Shown in pieces: positions 43,129 through 52,520 of a DNA stretch of 64,000 nucleotides; positions within the stretch are counted from its first letter, which is position 1, and every line of letters starts with the position of its first letter. The stretch is from contig BBSY01000001.1 in NCBI GenBank assembly GCA_000974665.1, forward strand, positions 124,001 through 188,000. The letters are read 5' to 3'. The DNA is from an alpha proteobacterium U9-1i. Lineage in GTDB: Bacteria > Pseudomonadota > Alphaproteobacteria > Caulobacterales > Aquidulcibacteraceae. A program made the translations under genes and the position numbers. Under the pieces are notes generated by a model. That model searched no databases. It had not been told where the DNA came from and was given only the letters and a program-made list of their open reading frames with translations.

Positions 43129-45173
43129 TTGGCGCGAGCCGCATTGGCTTTGATCCCGCCCTACCGCAAGTCGCGCTCGTCGCACTGGGCGTCCTCGCAG
43201 TGCTGTCGTGGGCGATTTATCTCTGGCGCGGCGGCGGCGCGCCAGCGCTACGCGCGCTTGGACTTCTACTCGTCTTCGTCGGCTTGATGCAGCCGCAGAT
43301 CGTGCGCGAAGCGCGCGAGCCGGCCGAAGATGTGGCGCTCATTGTCGTTGATCAAAGCGAAAGCTTGGGCCTCGCCGGCCGCCGCGACGCCGCGCAGGCG
43401 GCGGGCGACCGCATGGCGGAACAGCTGTCGCGCGAACAAGGCCTCGACGTGCGTGTGCGCGAAGCGCGGGGTGGCCCCGACGGCACGTTGATCGCATCGG
43501 TGATTGAGGATGCGCTGAGCGATGTTGGCCGCGACCGTATCGGCGGTGTGGTTGTCATCACGGACGGTCAGGCCTCCGATCCGCCCGCCGACCCGCGTCG
43601 CTTCGCGCAGCTTGGGCCAGTGCACTTGCTCGTCGTCGGCGATCCCAATCGCGGCGATCGGAGACTTGAACTTCTGTCCACCCCGACGTTCGGCATCGTT
43701 GGCGAAAGGATGCGCATCACCGGGCGCGTTTTCGATCCGGTCGCGAACGCGCAAGTGCGTGTGCGCGTGACCATTGATGGCGCGTCCGCGGGAGAAACCG
43801 TGGCGCGCGCCAATCGCGAATTCAGCGTTGACATTCGCTTGCCGAAACGCGGGCGCAACATGGTGATCGTCGAAGCGGACCGCGGCGCGCAGGAAATTAC
43901 GTTGGCCAACAATCGCGCGGCGTTTGCGGCCAACGGCGTGCGCGACCGGCTCCGTGTGCTGCTGGTGACGGGCGAGCCGCACCCAGGCGCACGCGTGTGG
44001 CGCAACTTGCTGAAGTCTGATCCCGCCGTCGACCTGGTGCACTTCGCGATCCTGCGGCCGCCGGACAAGCAAGATTTCACGCCCGTCCACGAACTGGCTT
44101 TGATCCCCTTCCCGACTGAAGAATTGTTCGAGCGCCGCTTAGGCGAATTCGATCTCATCATCTTCGATCGTTATCGTCGGCGCGGAAATCTGCTGCCGCC
44201 TTATTATTATTCCAACATCGTGCGTCGCATCGAAGAAGGCGGCGCACTGCTGATCACTGCAGGCGACGCAGAGGCCGGGCCCGACGGCGTGTTCCGAACA
44301 ACGCTCGCGGGGATCTTGCCGTCGCAGCCGACAGGACAAGTGATCACACGACCGTATCGGCCGCAGCCGACGACGCTTGGCGCACGCCACCCGGTCGTGC
44401 GCGGCTTGCCCAATCCGCAAGCGTGGGGACGCTGGACGCGCCAGATTGATGCGCGCGCCAGCGGCGGGCAAACCGTGCTGCAAGGTGCGGACGGGCGGCC
44501 ACTGCTGGTGCTCGATCGCGCCGGCCGCGGTCGCGTTGCACAATTGTGGTCGGATCAACCCTGGTTGTGGGCGCGGGGATACGATGGCGGCGGACCGCAC
44601 GGCGAGTTGCTGCGCCGGCTCGCGCACTGGCTGATGCAAGAGCCGGAACTGGAGGACGAACGCCTCACGCTCGATGCCACGCCGCAAGGCTTGGAAATCG
44701 AACGCAGCACGCTGGGCGCTTCGGCGGACACTGTGGAACTGACCTCGCCTACAGGGCAACGCAGCACGATCCGCCTAGACCAAGCGTCGCCCGGCGTTTG
44801 GCGCAGCATCGTCGAAACGGATGAGCAAGGCTTGTTCGAAGCACGCACCGGCAATCTTCGCGCTTACGCCGCCGTTGGCCCGCTCAACCCACGAGAAGCG
44901 CAGGCGCTCGCAGCCACGGATGAGATTTTGCGTCCGATTGTTGCAGCAAGCGGCGGAGGCGTTTTCATGACCGGCGAAGACGCACGCGCCCTGCCGGATG
45001 TGCGTCGCGTCGAACGCGGCGCGCGCGCTTCCGGCAACGATTGGCTCGGCATCGAACGCAACGGCGCCTACGTGGTGCGCGCGGCAGCGGCGTCGCCACT
45101 TGGCCCAGGCTGGGTATGGGCGCTGATCGGCACGGCGTTGTTGATGTGGGGCTGGCGGCGCGAGAGCGTGTGA
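43125..45173 (+). CDS. vWA-like membrane protein of the MoxR operon
   Basis: This 682-residue protein has two N-terminal helices (LPQVALVALGVLAVLSWAIYLW and LRALGLLLVFVGLMQP) and a vWA-like region with a MIDAS-type start, LIVVDQSESLG. GVVVITDGQASDPPADPRRF follows. A GATase-like region with FDRYRRRGNLLPPYYYSNI lies in the middle, and one C-terminal helix, GWVWALIGTALLMWGW, ends the protein. The family is not named here. It starts by overlapping the DUF4159 gene, so the whole operon is tightly packed. Confidence 0.8.
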   Translation: MIGASRIGFDPALPQVALVALGVLAVLSWAIYLWRGGGAPALRALGLLLVFVGLMQPQIVREAREPAEDVALIVVDQSESLGLAGRRDAAQAAGDRMAEQLSREQGLDVRVREARGGPDGTLIASVIEDALSDVGRDRIGGVVVITDGQASDPPADPRRFAQLGPVHLLVVGDPNRGDRRLELLSTPTFGIVGERMRITGRVFDPVANAQVRVRVTIDGASAGETVARANREFSVDIRLPKRGRNMVIVEADRGAQEITLANNRAAFAANGVRDRLRVLLVTGEPHPGARVWRNLLKSDPAVDLVHFAILRPPDKQDFTPVHELALIPFPTEELFERRLGEFDLIIFDRYRRRGNLLPPYYYSNIVRRIEEGGALLITAGDAEAGPDGVFRTTLAGILPSQPTGQVITRPYRPQPTTLGARHPVVRGLPNPQAWGRWTRQIDARASGGQTVLQGADGRPLLVLDRAGRGRVAQLWSDQPWLWARGYDGGGPHGELLRRLAHWLMQEPELEDERLTLDATPQGLEIERSTLGASADTVELTSPTGQRSTIRLDQASPGVWRSIVETDEQGLFEARTGNLRAYAAVGPLNPREAQALAATDEILRPIVAASGGGVFMTGEDARALPDVRRVERGARASGNDWLGIERNGAYVVRAAAASPLGPGWVWALIGTALLMWGWRRESV

Positions 45174-45174
45174 C

Positions 45175-45678
45175 TCAACGCCCGCGTAATTCGCCTTTGA
45201 CTTGGTCGAGCCCGCCGGGACGCAGCGCTTGCCATAACAAGCGGTTCGCATCGGTCGGCCCCGGCATGGCGATGCGGCCGTCGGGAACACGTGAGAAACC
45301 CAGCGGCCGAAAGAACTGCTCGGCGCCAACGAGCACGATGCCGCCGGCGGCGCGCGCAGCGCGGCAGGCTTCGACGCATTGGCGCGTGAGCTCAGCGCCT
45401 AGGCCGCCGTGCTGGGCGCCCGGATCAACAGCAAGCGGGCCGAGAAAATAAACCGGCGCTTCGGCGCGCACGCTCCAGATGCGGCAGACGCCGATGACAT
45501 CGCCTGCGTCGCTCAACGCCACGCGCGACAGCAAGGGCTCGGCCACCGCGCCACGCTCGCGGACACGCTCGCTCGTCTTGGCCAAGCGCCCAGGGCCGAA
45601 GGCGCGGTCGAGCACAAGCTCGATCGCCTCGGCATGCTCGGGCTTTTCGGTGACAAAGCGCGTGGCCAACGAGGGCAT
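45175..45678 (-). CDS. GNAT family N-acetyltransferase
   Basis: This 167-residue protein has the GNAT fold. The acetyl-CoA site is seen as LGPLAVDPGAQHGGLGAELTRQCVEACRA, and the last part, LVGAEQFFRPLGFSRVPDG, contains the FFxxxGF motif of the YhbS-like group. The substrate is not known. The gene converges on the MoxR operon with one base between the stops. Its start is 123 bases from the MFS gene start. Confidence 0.88.
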   Translation of the reverse strand: MPSLATRFVTEKPEHAEAIELVLDRAFGPGRLAKTSERVRERGAVAEPLLSRVALSDAGDVIGVCRIWSVRAEAPVYFLGPLAVDPGAQHGGLGAELTRQCVEACRAARAAGGIVLVGAEQFFRPLGFSRVPDGRIAMPGPTDANRLLWQALRPGGLDQVKGELRGR

Positions 45679-45801
45679 CCTCCAAAGGCGCGCGCATTAG
45701 GGCGCGCCGCCCGCGCCGTCAAAGCAAATCTCTATGTCAGCGGTGCAATCGGCTGCATTGCGACTCGCAGGCGGACGCGCCATTGTCCCGCGCCTCCCTG
45801 C

Positions 45802-47115
45802 ATGCCGCGCATCCCTTCCCTCGCGATCTTTCGTCACCAGGCGTTCCTGCGCTTCTGGACCGGGCGCGTGCTCGCGACCTTGGCCATGCAAATGCAGCTC
45901 ACCGCCATCGGCTGGCAGGTCTACGACAGCGCCCGCGAGCACGGGCAGAGCGTGGCGGAATCGGCATTCTTGTTGGGCCTCATGGGGCTCGCGCAGTTTC
46001 TGCCGCTTTTGTTTCTTTCGCTGATCGGCGGCAGCGCGGCGGACCGATACGACCGCAAAGCAATCTTGCTGTTGTGCTATGGTGCGAAAGCGCTGATCGC
46101 ATTGGGCTTGGTATTCTCGACGAGTCTAAGCGCAGACCTCCTCATTCCGGTGGTGTTCGCGGCATCGGTGGGCGCCGGCGCGATCAATGCGTTCCTACCG
46201 CCCGCGAATTCGGCGCTCGCGCCGATGCTGGTGCCGCGAGAGGAATTGCCACAAGCCATCGCCTGGGGCTCGCTGGGCTTTCAGGCTGGTGTGATCATTG
46301 GCCCGGCGATCGGCGGCCTGCTGTTCGGCATTGGCCCGATCGCGCCATACGCCGCCGCCGCGGCCTTTTTCCTTGTCTCGCTAAGCTTGCTGCTGGCCAC
46401 GCGCACACCGCGCCAACCGCCGGTGGACGATCCACGCACCACGCGCATGATCATGGAAGGCCTGCGCTTCGTCCGCGACAACAAGATCGTGCTGGGCGCC
46501 ATCTCGCTCGATCTTGTAGTCGTGTTGCTCGCCGGCGCCGTCGCGCTGTTGCCGGTGTTCGCGCGCGACATCCTACACGCCGGGCCAAGTGAGCTTGGGT
46601 TGTTGCGCTCAGGCATGGGCGCGGGCGCGGCACTTGTTGCGTTGGCGCTCGCGGTGGCGCCGCTGCGGCGCAACGTCGGCAGATGGATGTTCGGCTCAAC
46701 GATTCTGTTTGGCCTCGCCACCATCGTGTTTGGCCTATCAAACTCGTTCTGGCTCACGGTCGCCGCTCTTGCGGTGGCCGGCGGCGTGGACATGATCTCG
46801 GTCTATGTGCGTTCAAGCTTGATCCAGCTGAACACGCCTGACGCGATGCGCGGCCGCGTAGCGGCGGTTAGCTTTGTCTTCATCTCGGCGTCGAACGAGT
46901 TCGGGGATTTCGAAGCTGGCCTAACGGCGAGGCTGTTCGGGCCGGTGCTGGCGGTAACCTTGGGCGGCGCCGCAGCGGTGGCGGCTTCGGTTTGGTGGAT
47001 CAAGCTTTTCCCAGATTTGGCCAAGGCGGACGGTTTTGAGCCCGTCGCGGATGACAGAACCGAAAAGCCCACGGTCCCGCAAAAATCCTCGCCTTCACAA
47101 TTATGTGGCTTGTGA
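45802..47115 (+). CDS. MFS transporter, EntS-like group
   Basis: This 437-residue inner-membrane protein resembles the MFS_3 group that includes the enterobactin exporter EntS. The start at ATG 45802 is used; the frame extends further back over the GNAT gene. Twelve helices are visible. The loop-2 motif GGSAADRYDRKAILLL and the mid-protein LRFVRDNKIVLGAI are typical. It probably exports a small molecule, but no siderophore genes are nearby. It is followed by an RND adaptor gene in the same direction. Confidence 0.87.
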   Translation: MPRIPSLAIFRHQAFLRFWTGRVLATLAMQMQLTAIGWQVYDSAREHGQSVAESAFLLGLMGLAQFLPLLFLSLIGGSAADRYDRKAILLLCYGAKALIALGLVFSTSLSADLLIPVVFAASVGAGAINAFLPPANSALAPMLVPREELPQAIAWGSLGFQAGVIIGPAIGGLLFGIGPIAPYAAAAAFFLVSLSLLLATRTPRQPPVDDPRTTRMIMEGLRFVRDNKIVLGAISLDLVVVLLAGAVALLPVFARDILHAGPSELGLLRSGMGAGAALVALALAVAPLRRNVGRWMFGSTILFGLATIVFGLSNSFWLTVAALAVAGGVDMISVYVRSSLIQLNTPDAMRGRVAAVSFVFISASNEFGDFEAGLTARLFGPVLAVTLGGAAAVAASVWWIKLFPDLAKADGFEPVADDRTEKPTVPQKSSPSQLCGL

Positions 47116-47145
47116 TCGCTGAATAAATTCTATATTGTTCACCAC

Positions 47146-48180
47146 ATGATCGGGCGGGCTTGTCAACATATTGCTTTCGGGGCGGTTTTGGCCGCTTCGC
47201 TGGCGCTTGCCGCGTGTGGCGCTTCGGACAGCGCCGAAACCGAGGCGACACCGGGCCCGCTGGTCCAGGTTGCGGACGCCGCGCCGCTTTCCGCGGCCGG
47301 GGCGATCCGGGCGAGCGGCATGGTCGGTTACAAGCGCGAGACCGAACTGGCGTTCAACGCGCCTGGCGTCGTGTCTTCGATCTCCGTCGATGCGGGAGAC
47401 CGCGTACGCCGCGGCCAACGCTTAGCCACGCTCCGCCGCACCAGCGTCGGCTCCAACGCGGACGAAGCGGCGATGGCGCGCGCGAACGCCGAGCGCGATC
47501 TCGCCCGCACACAAGAATTGTTCGACCGCGGCTTTGTGAGCCAGGCTCGTCTCGACGATGCGCGGCTCGCCGTTGAGCGCGCACGCGATTCATCGATCCT
47601 CACCGCGCCTGCAGACGGCATCATCCTGCGTCGCCGCGCCGAACAATCGCAAACCGTTGGCGCAGGCGCATCGATCCTGGCGCTTGGCGAAGTGGGCTCG
47701 GGCATTGTGGTGCGCACGCCGGTCGCCTCGTCGCAGGCCGCGCGCATCCGGGTTGGCGATTCAGCACGCGTCACCATCGCCGAGATGGGCGCGGCGCTCA
47801 CGGGTCGCGTCGCCCGCGTCGGCGCCAAGGGCAATGACAGCACCGGCGCTTTCGAAGTCGAGATTGAGATTGCCGCGCCCGGCGACGTGCGCAGCGGCAT
47901 GGTCGCCGAAGTCGAGATCGCGGCGGCCGCGAGCGCTGGCGATCTGGCAGCCATTCTCGTGCCAACTCTGGCGCTGCTTGATGCCCGCGCCGATCAAGGC
48001 GTCGTGTTTGTGGTCGATGCGCAAAACATCGCCCGCCGCCGCGCCGTGCGCACGGCTGGCGTGACCAATGATGGCGTGCTGGTGGTTGAAGGGCTGATCG
48101 CCGGAGACCGGGTCGTCTCCGCCGGCGCCGCTTACGTGCGCGATGGTGAACCGGTGCGCATCGCAGACGCGGGCGCCTGA
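47146..48180 (+). CDS. RND efflux periplasmic adaptor
   Basis: This 344-residue membrane fusion protein connects an RND pump to the outer membrane. It starts with a lipoprotein signal, ending ALAACG, so it would be anchored to the inner membrane. The lipoyl-like halves ELAFNAPGVVSSISVDAGDRVRRGQRLATL and DGIILRRRAEQSQTVGAGASIL flank a short hairpin, DLARTQELFDRGFVSQARLD. The beta-barrel and membrane-proximal domains follow. The permease gene follows after six bases. There is no TolC gene in the window. Confidence 0.93.
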   Translation: MIGRACQHIAFGAVLAASLALAACGASDSAETEATPGPLVQVADAAPLSAAGAIRASGMVGYKRETELAFNAPGVVSSISVDAGDRVRRGQRLATLRRTSVGSNADEAAMARANAERDLARTQELFDRGFVSQARLDDARLAVERARDSSILTAPADGIILRRRAEQSQTVGAGASILALGEVGSGIVVRTPVASSQAARIRVGDSARVTIAEMGAALTGRVARVGAKGNDSTGAFEVEIEIAAPGDVRSGMVAEVEIAAAASAGDLAAILVPTLALLDARADQGVVFVVDAQNIARRRAVRTAGVTNDGVLVVEGLIAGDRVVSAGAAYVRDGEPVRIADAGA

Positions 48181-48186
48181 CCGCGC

Positions 48187-51100
48187 ATGCAAGCGATCAC
48201 GCGCTTCTTCGTCGATCGCTGGCAGTTCACGGCGATCCTTTTCCTGCTGCTGATTGCGCTTGGCGTTGGCGCTGTCGCGGCCATTCCCAAATCTGAAGAC
48301 CCAATCACCGAATTTCCCGGCGTGTCCATCGCCGTGATTCTGCCCGGCGCGGACGCCGAGCAGATGGAGCGCCTGGTTGCGATTCCCATCGAGAACGCGA
48401 TCAACACGATCGAAGACGTTCAGGACATCAATTCCTCGAGCCGCACGGGCCTCGCGGTTATCAGCGTCGAGTTTGAATGGGGCGTCGATCCGGAAGAAAA
48501 ATTTGGCGAAGTGATCCGCGAAGTAAACGTCGTGCGGCCGAGCCTGCCGGACGGCGTGGTCGATATCCGCTCTCGCCGCTTCAACCCAGCGCAAACCAGC
48601 GTCGTGCAGATCGCTCTGACAAGCGAGGACGCATCCTTCCGGCAGATGGAGGCCTACGCCAAGGCGTTGCGCGATTCGATCGAGCGCGCGCCGGGCGTGC
48701 AACAAGCCGACGTGTGGGGCGCGCCACCAGCGGAGGTGCGCGTATCGGCGGACCTCGATCGCTTGGCGGCGTATCGCCTGCCGCTGACGGCTGTGGCCGA
48801 TGCGCTGCAACGCGAAGGCGTTGACGCGCCAATTGGCGCAGTGGAAGCCGGCGGACGGCGCTTCAATCTGCAAGCGTCCGGATCGTTCAACAGCCTTGAT
48901 GAAATCCGCGGCGTCGCCCTCAGGGCGGATGGCGGCTCGATCGTCCGGGTTGGCGATGTCGCGGAGGTCGATTGGGCCAATGACGAACGCTCGCACATTA
49001 CCCGGTACAACGGCCAACGCGCCCTGTTCGTCAGCGCACGCGCCCGGCTAGGCGAGGACATTTTCCCGGTATTGGAGGGCGTGCGTTCACGCATCGACGC
49101 ATTCGAGGGCACGCTGCCCGAAAACATTCAGCTGCATCGCGGTTTCGATCAATCTGAAACCGTCAGCCATCGGCTCGGCAGCCTGGGTCGCGATTTCGCG
49201 ATCGCCATTTTCCTGGTGCTGCTGACGTTGCTGCCGTTGGGCTTCCGCGCATCCATCGTCGTGATGGTTTCCATTCCCCTATCGCTCGCGATCGGCGTCG
49301 TGGCGCTGCATGCGCTAGGCTATTCGCTAAACCAGCTATCGATCGCCGGGTTCGTTTTGGCGCTCGGGCTCTTGGTGGACGATAGTATCGTTGTCACCGA
49401 GAACATCGCGCGTCATTTGCGACAGGGTATGCAGCCACGCGAGGCCGCGATCGCCGGCGTTGAGGAAATCAACATTGCGGTGATCGGCTGTACGGCGACG
49501 TTGCTACTGGCGTTCGTGCCGATCATGGCGCTGCCGGAAGGCGCGGGCGCGTTTGTGCGCTCTCTACCGCTTGCTGTCGTGGCGACGATCACAGCGTCAC
49601 TCATCGTCTCGCTGACCATCATTCCCTTCCTCGCGAGCCGCCTGTTGCCACGAAGCGATGCAGGCCACTCGAACGCTCTGCTCGATGGCGTGATGAACGT
49701 CATTCACAATCTTTATCGCCCGGCGCTGCACTTCGCGCTCGGCCATCCGCGCAAGACCGTGATGATCGGGCTCCTCGCCTTTTTCCTCACCCTGGGTCTC
49801 GTGCCGAAATTGGGCTTCAGCCTGTTCCCTGAGAACGACAGCCCCTATTTTCTTGTCGACATCGAGACGCCACAAGGCACCGCGGTGAGCGAAACCGATC
49901 GCGCGGTACAATTTGTTGACGGCGTGCTCTCACGACATCCGGAAATCGAGTGGCGCTTCGCCAATACCGGGCGCGGCAATCCCCAAATCTACTACAACGA
50001 GATTCCGCCCGAGCAATTGTCGAACCAGGGTCAGATCTACGCACGCTTCGGCGAATGGCATCGCACCGAAGGCATGGAGAAGATCGAGCAAATTCGCACA
50101 GAGCTTGCGGCCTATCCGGGCGTGCGCATCAATCTACGCCGCTTTACCAACGGTCCGCCCATTGAAGCACCAATCGCCGTGCGCATCAGCGGCGCCGATC
50201 TCGCTGCGATTGGTGAAATCGCCACCGAAGTAGAGCGCATCCTGCGCGCGACGCCCGGCACGCGCGATATCGCCAACCCTATGGCGCAACGCTTGCTCGA
50301 CCTTGACCTCAACATCAACGACTCGGAAGTCGCGTTGCGCGGCGTTCCCGCGGGCGCTGTCGATCAGACGTTGCGCATCGCCGTGGCCGGTTTGCCCGTG
50401 TCGCAATTCCGCGATCCAGCGGGCGACGCCTTCCCAATTGTGTTGCGTGCGCCGCGCGACGAGGCAATGCCAGTCGCCGCGCTGGAACGCCTGTTTGTTT
50501 GGAATGGCCAAGGCGGCGCCATTCCACTGGCCGAGATTTCGCAACCGCGCATCGAGAGCGGGCCGGCGTCGATTGACCGCTTCCAACGCCAGCGCACGGC
50601 AACCGTGAGCGCCTATACGCAGACGGGCTACTTGATCAGCGCCGTTACGGCCGACGTCGCGGAGCAACTTGAAGCATTGCGCATGCCGCCTGGTTATTCG
50701 ATCTCTTTCGGCGGCGAAGCAGAGGCATCCGAGCGCAGCTTCAGCGGGTTGGGACCCGCGATCATGGTGGCGATCTTCGGCGTGCTCGCGGTTCTGCTGC
50801 TGGAGTTCGGCTCGTTCGCGGTAACGGCGGTTGTGGCGTTCGTCATACCGTTCGGGATCATGGGCGGATTGATCGCACTCTTCCTCGGCGGCGAGTCGCT
50901 TTCCTTTACCGCCATCATAGGCTTCATCGCCTTGATCGGCATTGAGATCAAAAATTCGATTCTGCTGGTCGAATTCGCCAACCAGATGCGATCGCGCGGC
51001 GCGAGCTTGCGCGATGCCATCGAGCGGGCGGGCGAAGTGCGCTTCCTACCCGTGCTTCTGACGAGCGCCACCGCGATCGGTGGCATGACGCCATTGCTCC

Positions 51101-51246
51101 TGGAAGATTCGCCGCTCTTCTCGCCGATCGCCATGGTGCTGATCGGCGGCTTGATCAGCTCGACTTTGGTGGCCCGGATCGTGACGCCGGCGATGTACCT
51201 GCTGCTCGCGCCGAAGGACAAAGAGGAAGAGCTCGCACCCGCTTGA
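48187..51246 (+). CDS. RND efflux permease
   Basis: This 1019-residue inner-membrane pump belongs to the RND superfamily (AcrB-like, heavy-metal or hydrophobe type). The TM4 proton relay is seen as GLLVDDSIVVTENIARHLRQG, with the two Asp residues. LSFTAIIGFIALIGIEIKNSILLVEFAN is the TM10/11 region. The periplasmic loops match the family. GAP in the adaptor-permease unit is six bases. The substrate cannot be read from the sequence; the pair has no TolC partner here and may use a shared one. Confidence 0.95.
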   Translation: MQAITRFFVDRWQFTAILFLLLIALGVGAVAAIPKSEDPITEFPGVSIAVILPGADAEQMERLVAIPIENAINTIEDVQDINSSSRTGLAVISVEFEWGVDPEEKFGEVIREVNVVRPSLPDGVVDIRSRRFNPAQTSVVQIALTSEDASFRQMEAYAKALRDSIERAPGVQQADVWGAPPAEVRVSADLDRLAAYRLPLTAVADALQREGVDAPIGAVEAGGRRFNLQASGSFNSLDEIRGVALRADGGSIVRVGDVAEVDWANDERSHITRYNGQRALFVSARARLGEDIFPVLEGVRSRIDAFEGTLPENIQLHRGFDQSETVSHRLGSLGRDFAIAIFLVLLTLLPLGFRASIVVMVSIPLSLAIGVVALHALGYSLNQLSIAGFVLALGLLVDDSIVVTENIARHLRQGMQPREAAIAGVEEINIAVIGCTATLLLAFVPIMALPEGAGAFVRSLPLAVVATITASLIVSLTIIPFLASRLLPRSDAGHSNALLDGVMNVIHNLYRPALHFALGHPRKTVMIGLLAFFLTLGLVPKLGFSLFPENDSPYFLVDIETPQGTAVSETDRAVQFVDGVLSRHPEIEWRFANTGRGNPQIYYNEIPPEQLSNQGQIYARFGEWHRTEGMEKIEQIRTELAAYPGVRINLRRFTNGPPIEAPIAVRISGADLAAIGEIATEVERILRATPGTRDIANPMAQRLLDLDLNINDSEVALRGVPAGAVDQTLRIAVAGLPVSQFRDPAGDAFPIVLRAPRDEAMPVAALERLFVWNGQGGAIPLAEISQPRIESGPASIDRFQRQRTATVSAYTQTGYLISAVTADVAEQLEALRMPPGYSISFGGEAEASERSFSGLGPAIMVAIFGVLAVLLLEFGSFAVTAVVAFVIPFGIMGGLIALFLGGESLSFTAIIGFIALIGIEIKNSILLVEFANQMRSRGASLRDAIERAGEVRFLPVLLTSATAIGGMTPLLLEDSPLFSPIAMVLIGGLISSTLVARIVTPAMYLLLAPKDKEEELAPA

Positions 51247-51277
51247 GCGCGGCGCGTGCGCCTGCGACAAAGACGCG

Positions 51278-52075
51278 ATGGACAACGCCGCGCAAATTCT
51301 GCTGACGAACTTCGCCATTTCGGCGGCGCTTTTCGTGCTGCTTTGGCTGGCGAGTTTGCCGATCAAGGACCCAAGCTTCATCGATAGCTGGTGGGCGTTC
51401 GGCATTGTGGTGCTGGCTTGGCTGACGTTCGCGCAAATCGAGGCTCCGTCGCCGCATGCTTGGGCGCTGGCTGTGCTCGCGACAGCGTGGGGACTCCGGC
51501 TTGGGACTTATCTGTTCTTGCGCTGGCGCGCGCACGGTCGTGACCGCCGCTACGAAAAGATGATGGCTGGCGCGCGGAAGGCCCGCGGCTGGAATTACGC
51601 AACGGCGTCGCTGCTCCTGGTGTTCGCGATCCAGCTGCCCCTTCAGTTCATTGTCGCGTTGCCAGTTCAGCTCGGCATGCTGGCGACATCGGAAGCGCTT
51701 GGCGCGCTTGCGTGGGGCGGCGTCGCGCTCAGCGTGTTTGGCATCGGCTTCGAAGCGATTGCCGACGCGCAATTGAGCGCCTTCAAGGCGGACCCAACCA
51801 GCACTGGCAAGGTGATGGATCGCGGACTGTGGCGCTATTCGCGCCATCCCAACCATTTCGGCGACGCCTGCGCGTGGTGGGGCATGTATCTGGTCGCCGC
51901 CGAAACCGGACTTGGCGCGTGGAGCGTATTTGGTCCTCTGCTGCTGACCTTCCTGCTGACACGCGTAAGCGGCGCGCCCACTTTGGAGCCGCACTTGAAA
52001 CGCACGCGGCCAGAGTACGAAGCCTATGTGATGCGTACTTCTAGTTTCATTCCGCTTCCGCCACGGCGAATTTGA
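51278..52075 (+). CDS. DUF1295 family (steroid 5-alpha-reductase-like) membrane protein
   Basis: This 265-residue protein belongs to DUF1295, related to 3-oxo-5-alpha-steroid 4-dehydrogenases and isoprenylcysteine methyltransferases. The C-terminal signature is clear: DRGLWRYSRHPNHFGDACAWWGMYL, and RTRPEYEAYVMRTSSFIPLPP. Six or seven helices are visible, including ILLTNFAISAALFVLLWLASL. Substrate and cofactor are not established for the bacterial family. It follows the RND permease by 31 bases. Confidence 0.9.
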   Translation: MDNAAQILLTNFAISAALFVLLWLASLPIKDPSFIDSWWAFGIVVLAWLTFAQIEAPSPHAWALAVLATAWGLRLGTYLFLRWRAHGRDRRYEKMMAGARKARGWNYATASLLLVFAIQLPLQFIVALPVQLGMLATSEALGALAWGGVALSVFGIGFEAIADAQLSAFKADPTSTGKVMDRGLWRYSRHPNHFGDACAWWGMYLVAAETGLGAWSVFGPLLLTFLLTRVSGAPTLEPHLKRTRPEYEAYVMRTSSFIPLPPRRI

Positions 52076-52109
52076 CGCCGCATTAGCATTTGCACGCAAG
52101 TCTAGGCGC

Positions 52110-52520
52110 ATGAGCGCCGTCTCTCACGCATCCTACGCGCCGCTTGCAGGAAAGCAGCTGAAGGTGCTTGTCGCCGATGACGTAGCGGGCAACCAAATGG
52201 TGATGCAGGCGATCCTGGCGCGCGCCGGCTGCAGCGTCGTGGTGGTAGACAACGGCGCCGCCGCGATCGCCGAGTGCGCGCGTGAGACGTTTGACGTCGT
52301 CCTGATGGACATGCGCATGCCCGGCATGAGCGGGCTTGACGCGGTGCGCGCGATCCGGTCCGAAGAGCAAGCAACGGGGCGCGCGCGCGTCCCTATTCTG
52401 ATGTGCAGCGCCGCTCCCGAGCACGCGGCGGAAGCCGGCGAGGCTGGGGCCGATGGTTACGTCACAAAGCCAATCACGCCGCGTGGACTGATCGCGCAAA
52501 TCGCGACGACGCTCACCTAG
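52110..52520 (+). CDS. Single-domain response regulator
   Basis: This 136-residue protein is one receiver domain without an output domain. The acidic pocket is Asp23-Asp24 in VLVADDVAGNQ, the phosphoacceptor is Asp67 in LMDMRMPGMSG, and Lys120 is in VTKPI. Ser100 replaces the usual Thr/Ser switch residue position. No histidine kinase is adjacent. Its stop overlaps the convergent pectate lyase stop by four bases. Confidence 0.92.
   Translation: MSAVSHASYAPLAGKQLKVLVADDVAGNQMVMQAILARAGCSVVVVDNGAAAIAECARETFDVVLMDMRMPGMSGLDAVRAIRSEEQATGRARVPILMCSAAPEHAAEAGEAGADGYVTKPITPRGLIAQIATTLT

Noticed and set aside
47761-49017. 418-codon minus-strand frame across the RND adaptor and permease
   Set aside because: It crosses the boundary of two well-supported genes and has no family features.
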